From Acidimicrobiia bacterium (GTDB lineage Bacteria > Actinomycetota > Acidimicrobiia > Acidimicrobiales > Aldehydirespiratoraceae), in contig JAJDZO010000215.1 of the NCBI GenBank assembly GCA_022824605.1, forward strand, positions 1 to 8,868: a stretch of DNA of 8,868 bases. Reading direction: 5' to 3'. Each line of letters starts with the position of its first letter. The first letter of the stretch is position 1. Under the pieces are notes generated by a model. The model saw nothing but the letters and a program-made list of their open reading frames with translations. It had not been told where the DNA came from and searched no databases. Of this stretch, positions 1-6,400 are shown in pieces. A program made the translations under genes and the position numbers.

Positions 1-1028
1 GGGTCCGCACCCTGCAGGCCGAGGACGAGATCGCCGCGGTGGGCGCCGCTCTGGGCGCGGCCTACGGGGGCCACATCGGCGTCACCACCACCTCGGGTCC
101 GGGCATGGCCCTCAAGGCCGAGACCGTCGGTCTGGCCGTCAGCCTCGAGGTGCCCCTGGTGGTGATCGACATCCAGCGGGGCGGGCCCTCCACCGGCCTG
201 CCCACCAAGACCGAGGCCGCCGATCTGCTGATGGCCATGTACGGCCGCCACGGCGAGGCCCCGCTGCCGATCGTCGCAGCCCAGAGCCCCTCCGACTGCT
301 TCTTCGCGGCCATCGAGGCGGTCCGCATCGCGGTCGAGCACCGCACCCCGGTGATCCTGCTGTCCGACGGCTACCTGGCCAACAGCAGCGAGCCCTGGCG
401 CATCCCCGACGTGACGCAGCTCGATTCGATAGAGGTCAACTTCGCTTCCATGCCCAACCACGTCAACGAGGACGGAGAGGCCGTGTTCTGGCCGTTCCGG
501 CGCGACGAGCGGCTGGTGCGTCCCTGGGCGGTGCCGGGCACGCCCGATCTGATGCATCGCATCGGCGGGATCGAGAAGGCCGACGGCAGCGGCAACATCA
601 GCTACGACCCCGACAACCACCAGGCCATGGTGCGGCTGCGGGCCGAGCGCATCGCCCTTATCGCCCACCACGTCCCGCCCGCCGAGGTGGCCGGCGATCC
701 CGACGCAGCGGTGGCCGCGGTGAGCTGGGGATCGACCTGGGGCGCCATCACCGGGGCCCGGCGCCGCTTGGAGTCGGCCGGACACCGCCTGGCCCACATC
801 CATCTGCGCCACCTCAACCCGCTGCCGGCCAATCTGGGCGATCTGCTGAGGTCCTTCGAGCGGGTCGTCGTGCCGGAGATGAACACAGGGCAGCTCTGCC
901 GGATGCTTCGAGCCGAGTACCTGGTGGACGCCCGGTCGGTGACCAAGGTGTCGGGCCAGCCCTTCACCGCGGCCGAGATAGTCGAGGCGTGTTGGAACGA
1001 GATCGCAGCTACGGGGGAGGCCCGATGA
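1..1028 (+). CDS. korA: 2-oxoacid:ferredoxin oxidoreductase alpha subunit (KorA), 5' truncated
   Basis: This is the C-terminal 341 residues of the alpha subunit of a cytoplasmic thiamine-diphosphate 2-oxoacid:ferredoxin oxidoreductase, most likely the 2-oxoglutarate enzyme. It converts the 2-oxoacid and CoA to acyl-CoA plus CO2 and passes electrons to ferredoxin. The frame is open from position 3, upstream of the first ATG (39), so the gene continues left of the window. Visible family signatures are TTSGPGM (about nt 90-110) and GPSTGLPTKTE (nt 183-215). Both belong to the pyrimidine-binding half of OFOR alpha subunits. The C-terminal third (about nt 700-1028) is the domain with the late KVSGQPF motif. 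In actinobacterial KorA an N-terminal gamma domain is usually fused to alpha; that part would lie off-window and cannot be checked. KorB follows 31 bases later, so the pair is an operon. Substrate preference (2-oxoglutarate, pyruvate or a branched-chain 2-oxoacid) is inferred from resemblance only. Confidence 0.9.
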   Translation, partial: VRTLQAEDEIAAVGAALGAAYGGHIGVTTTSGPGMALKAETVGLAVSLEVPLVVIDIQRGGPSTGLPTKTEAADLLMAMYGRHGEAPLPIVAAQSPSDCFFAAIEAVRIAVEHRTPVILLSDGYLANSSEPWRIPDVTQLDSIEVNFASMPNHVNEDGEAVFWPFRRDERLVRPWAVPGTPDLMHRIGGIEKADGSGNISYDPDNHQAMVRLRAERIALIAHHVPPAEVAGDPDAAVAAVSWGSTWGAITGARRRLESAGHRLAHIHLRHLNPLPANLGDLLRSFERVVVPEMNTGQLCRMLRAEYLVDARSVTKVSGQPFTAAEIVEACWNEIAATGEAR

Positions 1029-1059
1029 CCACAGAGCAGCGAGCAACGGGACGAGTGCG

Positions 1060-1063
<4 letters not shown>
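1025..1063 (+). CDS. possible 12-residue leader/bridge ORF between korA and korB
   Basis: This is a tiny ORF with the product MTTEQRATGRVR. Its ATG overlaps the korA stop in an ATGA (1025-1028). Its TGA overlaps the korB start in a second ATGA (1060-1063). A strong Shine-Dalgarno-like GGGGGAGG (1013-1020) sits 4 bases before this ATG, whereas korB's own upstream sequence (GGGACGAG, 1048-1055) is weaker. The arrangement would let ribosomes finish korA, translate 12 codons and re-initiate on korB. The peptide resembles nothing I know. The coincidence of both overlaps could be chance, so this may only be spacer. Confidence 0.2.
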
Positions 1064-2064
<1,001 letters not shown>

Positions 2065-2073
<9 letters not shown>

Positions 2074-2115
2074 CCCCTGCCCCGCAGGCGGTGGGGCGAT
2101 CCGAGGTCAGGCGAC
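2065..2115. terminator. bidirectional hairpin spanning two convergent stop codons
   Basis: A perfect 11-base inverted repeat, GTCGCCTGACC (2065-2075) and GGTCAGGCGAC (2105-2115), encloses a 29-base loop. Inside the loop a second stem pairs GCCCC (2079-2083) with GGGGC (2093-2097). The left arm carries the korB stop (2071-2073). The right arm carries the aldolase stop (complement of 2107-2109). No T-run follows on either strand, so it is not a canonical U-tract terminator, but U-less GC-rich hairpins are common in actinobacteria. Its position between convergent genes fits termination or mRNA 3'-end protection in both directions. The structure is seen in the sequence; the role is inferred. Confidence 0.6.
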
Positions 2116-3156
2116 GGTTACGGAGGAGTCCAAGTACACGTCCTGGATGGCGTTGAGCAACTCGACGCCGTCGGCCATGGGACGCTGGAACGCCTTGCGG
2201 CCCGAGATCAGGCCCATGCCCCCGGCCCGCTTGTTGATGACTGCGGTGGCCACCGCCTCGGCGAGGTCTCCCGCGCCGGAGGAGGCGCCGCCGCTGTTGA
2301 TCAGCCCCACCCGGCCCATGTAGCAGTTGGCCACCTGGTAGCGGCAAAGGTCGATGGGATGGTCGGTGCTGAGCTGGTCGTACACCAGGTCGTGGGTCTT
2401 GCCGAAGCCGACGGCGCGGTAGCCGCCGTTGTTGGTGGGCAGCTTCTGCTTGATGATGTCGGCCTCGATGGTGACGCCCAGGTGGTTGGCCTGTCCGGTG
2501 AGGTCGGCGGCGGCGTGGTAGTCGGTGCCGTCCACCTTGAACGCTGAGTTGCGCAGGTAGCACCACAGCACCGTGAACATGCCGAGCTCGTGGGCGGCCG
2601 CGAACGCCTCGGACACCTCACCTATCTGTCGCCGGGCGTTGTCGGAGCCGAAGTAGATGGTGGCGCCCACTCCGGCCGCGCCCAGATCCCAGGCCTGCTC
2701 GACCGATCCGAACATCACCTGGTCGTACGACTCGGGATGGCTCAGCAGCTCGTTGTGGTTGAGCTTCACGATGAACGGTATGCGATGGGCGTAACGGCGC
2801 GACGCCAGCCCGAGCACACCGAACGTGGAGGCCACCGCGTTGCAGCCGCCCTCGATGGCCAGCTCCACGATGCGCAGCGGGTCGAAGTAGACGGGGTTTG
2901 GCGCGAACGACGCCGCCCCGGAGTGCTCTATCCCCTGGTCGACGGGAAGAATCGACACGTAGCCGCTGCCGGCCAGCCGGCCGCTGCCGAACAGCGAGGC
3001 GATGCTGCGCAGCACCTGCGGCGAGCGGTCGCTGCCGGCGAGGACCCGGTCCACGAAGTCGGGCCCGGGCAAGGTGAGCGAGTCCCGCTCGAAGGTCTTG
3101 CACTCGTGCTGTAGCAATGACTCGGCCTCGTCGCCAAGCAGTGTGTGAATGTCCAC
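2107..3156 (-). CDS. fbaB: class I fructose-bisphosphate aldolase, FbaB/DhnA type
   Basis: This is a 349-residue cytoplasmic Schiff-base aldolase that reversibly cleaves fructose-1,6-bisphosphate to dihydroxyacetone phosphate and glyceraldehyde-3-phosphate. From memory it is collinear with E. coli FbaB (350 aa) over its whole length. Shared blocks include [12 protein letters not shown] (68-79), RRYAHRIPF (120-128), KLNHNE (131-136), VGATIYFGS (163-171), RNSAFK (202-207), DLTGQANHL (218-226) and NKRAGGMGL near the C-terminus. Lys236 in ADIIKQK aligns with the family's Schiff-base lysine; Asp73 lies in the conserved VDQG motif. I choose the GTG at 3156 rather than the ATG at 3189. It has AGGAG seven bases upstream, and it makes the N-terminus (VDIHTLLG) match the family, with no extra 11 residues. 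The gene stands alone on the minus strand, convergent with korB and divergent from the protease gene. There are no signs of damage or recent transfer. Confidence 0.95.
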   Translation of the reverse strand: MDIHTLLGDEAESLLQHECKTFERDSLTLPGPDFVDRVLAGSDRSPQVLRSIASLFGSGRLAGSGYVSILPVDQGIEHSGAASFAPNPVYFDPLRIVELAIEGGCNAVASTFGVLGLASRRYAHRIPFIVKLNHNELLSHPESYDQVMFGSVEQAWDLGAAGVGATIYFGSDNARRQIGEVSEAFAAAHELGMFTVLWCYLRNSAFKVDGTDYHAAADLTGQANHLGVTIEADIIKQKLPTNNGGYRAVGFGKTHDLVYDQLSTDHPIDLCRYQVANCYMGRVGLINSGGASSGAGDLAEAVATAVINKRAGGMGLISGRKAFQRPMADGVELLNAIQDVYLDSSVTVA

Positions 3157-3163
3157 AGAAGTG

Positions 3164-3168
3164 CTCCT
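3164..3168 (-). promoter_or_regulatory. ribosome binding site of fbaB
   Basis: On the minus strand AGGAG (within TCAGGAG) lies seven bases before the GTG at 3156-3154. It is the best Shine-Dalgarno match in the region. It decides the start in favour of GTG over the upstream ATG at 3189, which would place the AGGAG inside the coding region. Confidence 0.75.
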
Positions 3169-3221
3169 GATCGACGCTGGGACGCACACGCCGACAGGCC
3201 AGCCCGTCCGCCCACGCGCCT

Positions 3222-3238
3222 GGCGCCACCGTAGCGCC
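3222..3238 (-). promoter_or_regulatory. candidate fbaB -10 element within a short inverted repeat
   Basis: On the minus strand TACGGT (3233 down to 3228) fits the actinobacterial TANNNT -10 pattern. It would start transcription near 3221, giving a leader of about 65 bases. It lies between the arms of a 5-base inverted repeat, GGCGC-N7-GCGCC (3222-3238), which could be an operator or a chance GC palindrome. No convincing -35 hexamer is found about 17 bases upstream. The rest of the 3157-3398 intergenic region is GC-rich and shows no other recognisable site beyond the protease promoter. Confidence 0.25.
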
Positions 3239-3383
3239 CCGACCCGACCCAGAGCGCGGACCCGCAGAGCCGCAAGCCGCTGCCATCGCTACCGATCCGG
3301 GGCCCGGGCCAGCACTCACACGAGGTCTGCCGCCCGCCGGCTCGCTCGGCCGCTTGTGCGATGAGTACGGGCCGCGCGGATGG

Positions 3384-3389
3384 TAGGCT
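3384..3389 (+). promoter_or_regulatory. candidate -10 element for a leaderless or near-leaderless protease mRNA
   Basis: TAGGCT matches the actinobacterial TANNNT -10 consensus and ends nine bases before the ATG at 3399. Transcription starting 7-10 bases downstream would begin at or just before the start codon, giving little or no leader. In keeping with that, no AGGAG-type site lies at normal spacing before the ATG. The only purine-rich stretch is GGTAGG (3382-3387), which overlaps the -10. There is no clear -35; TTGTGC at 3354-3359 is 24 bases away, too far. Confidence 0.4.
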
Positions 3390-3398
3390 CCACAGTCG

Positions 3399-3497
3399 AT
3401 GATGCCGAGGTTCGGGCAACGGTCGCGATTGAGGTTGATCGCAGTTCTCGCCGTGGTTCTCGGATTGCTGGCGATGCCGTCGACACAGGCTCTAGCC
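3399..3497 (+). other. Sec-type signal peptide coding segment of the protease
   Basis: Residues 1-33 have a basic n-region (Arg4, 8, 10 and 12), a hydrophobic core (LIAVLAVVLGLLAM, 13-26) and a cleavage motif Ala-Leu-Ala (31-33) followed by acidic DDGDD. Cleavage between 33 and 34 by signal peptidase I is expected. There is no twin-arginine motif and no lipobox cysteine, which points to general Sec export and release or surface attachment by another route. Confidence 0.85.
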
Positions 3498-6400
3498 GAT
3501 GACGGCGACGACAACTTCGACGTCACCGACGACCTGGCGCCTCCCGAGTTGTCCGACGCCGGAGGCCTCAGCTACCCCAACCTCGGCTCGAACCTGAGCA
3601 ACATCGCCGACAATCCGTGGGGCGCTCAGCACGCGGCCGACTTCGCCTACAGCGGCGGCACAGACAGCGACCAAGCCGCTACGCCGTTCGTGCCCGGTGA
3701 CACCGGCAACAGCACCGTCACGATGCTCGCTCTGTCGATCATCGTCGACGGCGACGTGCAGCACGTGATCAACGTGATCAACAGCAACGGCGGCGACGTC
3801 CGCAACGTGCTCGACAACCACATCGAGGCCTTCGTGCCTGCTACCGCGCTCGCCACCCTGGCGCAGACCCCCGGTGTGAGTTGGGCGCGCGAGCTGGCGC
3901 AGCCCATGAAGCTCCGAGGCAGCGTCACCAGCGGTGGCGTCGTTTCGCACCTGGCCCGCAACTGGCACAACGCCGGGATCAAGGGGCAGGGCGTCAAGGT
4001 CGGCGTGATCGACGCATCGTCGTTCATCGGGGCGAGGGACGGCTTCACCGGGCTGCCTCAACTGATGGGCACCGACGTGCCGAGCGACATCGAAGCGCTC
4101 TGCTTCACGGCCCTCGGCCGTACCACCCGCGACATTGCCGACTGCACGGCTCCCGCCGGTGGGTCCGGCGGCGGCGACCTCCACGGCACCACGGTGGCCG
4201 AGACCGTCATGGATATGGCGCCCGACGCCAGTCTCTACATCGCCAACCCGAGATCGTGGCTGGATCTGCAGACGGCGACCAGGTGGATGCACAACCAAGG
4301 CGTGCAGGTGATCGTCTACTCCATCATCTGGAACTTCCACGGTCCGCCCGATGGAACGACCCGGTTCAGCACCGGCCCCCTGAGGACGGTCAAGTGGGCG
4401 GCAGACAACGGCATCGTCTGGGTCAACGGCGCCGGGAACCAACACCGCGACACCTGGTTCGGTCCCTTCACAGACGCCGACGACGACGACATCCACGAAT
4501 GGACGACCAACACCGAATACCAGGCGTTCAACCTTGCTGCAGGCGAGACGGTCCGCTTGTTCATGCGCTGGAACGACACCTGGGGCGGAGCGGACAGCGA
4601 TCTGGCACTGGTGATAGTGAAGAATCCCGGCGCGCCGAACGAGGCCGTGGTCAAGAAACTCGACGACACCCAGTCGGGCGGAAGGACCCACGACCCCACA
4701 GAAGCCGGCCTATACAAAGCAACCACTGCCGGCAGGTACGGCTTCCGGATCGAGCACAACAGCGGCACCGCGCCGAGCTGGATCCAGCTCGTCTCCTGGG
4801 ACGTGGTCCTGTCCACCCAATCAGACGGCTACAGCATCTTGTCCCCGTCCGACAGCCCGCACCTCGGCGTGCTCAGCGTCGGCGCGGGCAGTTCGACCAG
4901 CATTCACAACTACAGCAGCCGCGGGCCGAGCCCGGACGGGCGCATCCTGCCCGACATCGTCGGCGCGGCCTGCCAGCAGACCGCGGCGCGCGGCCGCTTC
5001 TGCGGCACGAGCGCGGCCGGCCCGCACGTCGGCGGATTGGCTGCGCTGGTCGTGCAGCAGAACCCCACCTTCACACCGGCGCAGGTGACCGGCTACCTGA
5101 AGTCGCACGCCAGTCCGAACGGCAGCCCTGTGCCCAACAACACCTGGGGACACGGCTTCGCGCAACTGCCCCCGCCCTCCGTCCACGAAGAACTCACCAG
5201 CTCCGGTACCACCACTTGGACCGCGTCGCCGAGTCCCTCCTCGAAGACGCGGCGCTACTTCACGTTCACACTGGCCGCGCCGACGACGGTGACCATCGAC
5301 CTCACCTCCAGCGCCGATACGTATCTCTACCTCCGACGGGGATACAACGCTCAGGACGGCGACATCCTGCACGAGGACGACAACAGCGGCAGCGGCACCA
5401 ATGCCCGGATCAGCGAGACGCTCGCAGCCGGCCGATACACGATCGAGGCGACGACTGCTTCCCACGGACAGAGCGGGACCGGGACCCTCTCACTGCAAGT
5501 CGCCGGCCTGTCGGCGGTCCCGACGATCAGCTTCACCGACGGCGCCGACGTGGTCGAGGGCTCAGACATCACCTTCACCGTGGCCGCGAATCCGGCGCCC
5601 GCCTCGCCGCTGGCCGTCAAAGTAGAGGTCGCACCCAAGGGAAGCTACGGCGTTACCCGGGGCGTGCGGACGGTCACCATCCCGACCACGGGCAGCGCGA
5701 CGCTCACCCTGAGCACCACCGGAGACGATGTCGCCAAGCCGGACGGCTCGGTCACCGCGGCACTGCGCCCGAGCGCCGGCTACCTGATGTCCCGCACGGC
5801 CTGGAAGCACACCGTGGCCATCGAGGACGACGACAGCCAGGAGCTCAGCATCGTCGCCGACAGCGACATCAGCGAGGGCGAGGATGCCGTCTTCACCCTC
5901 ACCGGGAACGCGAACGCGGTGGTCGAGAAAATCAAGGTGGGCGTGAAGCTGACGGGCAACTACGTGGTGGCTGCGCACGCCATCGCCGACCCGATGACGG
6001 TGAAGCTCGACGCCAATGGCAGAGCCACCATCACGTTCAATACCTCCGACGATAAGAGAACCGAGCCGAATGGCAGCATCGAACTCACACTGTTGAGCGC
6101 GAACCACTACGAGATCTCCAACACGGCCGGATCCGCGGTGGCCAACGTGTTCGACAACGATGTGGCGCCGTGCATCGAGCACCTCCGCTCCGACGTCCGG
6201 AACCCCTTCCGCTACGCCCAGGAATGTCAGTCCCAGGAAGCCGGCGCCAACTACTCGGGCTACTTCACGATCCATCTGAACCAGCGCCGCACGATCGGCC
6301 TGGAAGTGGCGGGCAACGGGGACGACTATCTCTACGTGCGGCGAGGCAGGAACACCCTGTCGGGCACAGCTCTGCACGAGGACGACAACAGCGGCACGCG

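Noticed and set aside
2590..3114. A 174-codon plus-strand ORF opposite fbaB
   Set aside because: It is antisense to a full-length, well-conserved aldolase and has no motif or ribosome-binding site of note.
3157..3189. N-terminal extension of the aldolase to the ATG at 3189
   Set aside because: It would add 11 residues absent from the family and bury the AGGAG site; the GTG at 3156 fits better.
3301..3310. Perfect palindrome GGCCCGGGCC in the fbaB-protease intergenic region
   Set aside because: A 10-base all-GC palindrome is expected often by chance in DNA this GC-rich. It is far from both candidate promoters and has no partner copy that I can see.
3492..4691. A 399-codon minus-strand ORF opposite the protease domain
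   Set aside because: It opposes the segment that encodes the signal peptide's end, the propeptide and the catalytic Asp, His and Asn. Its composition is shadow-like and no motif is recognised.
3881..6055. A 724-codon plus-strand ORF inside the protease region
   Set aside because: It is extremely rich in Arg, Pro and His with no domain pattern, and lies one frame off the S8/PPC/Calx-beta frame. It is a shadow that stands out only because the true gene has no stop in the window.
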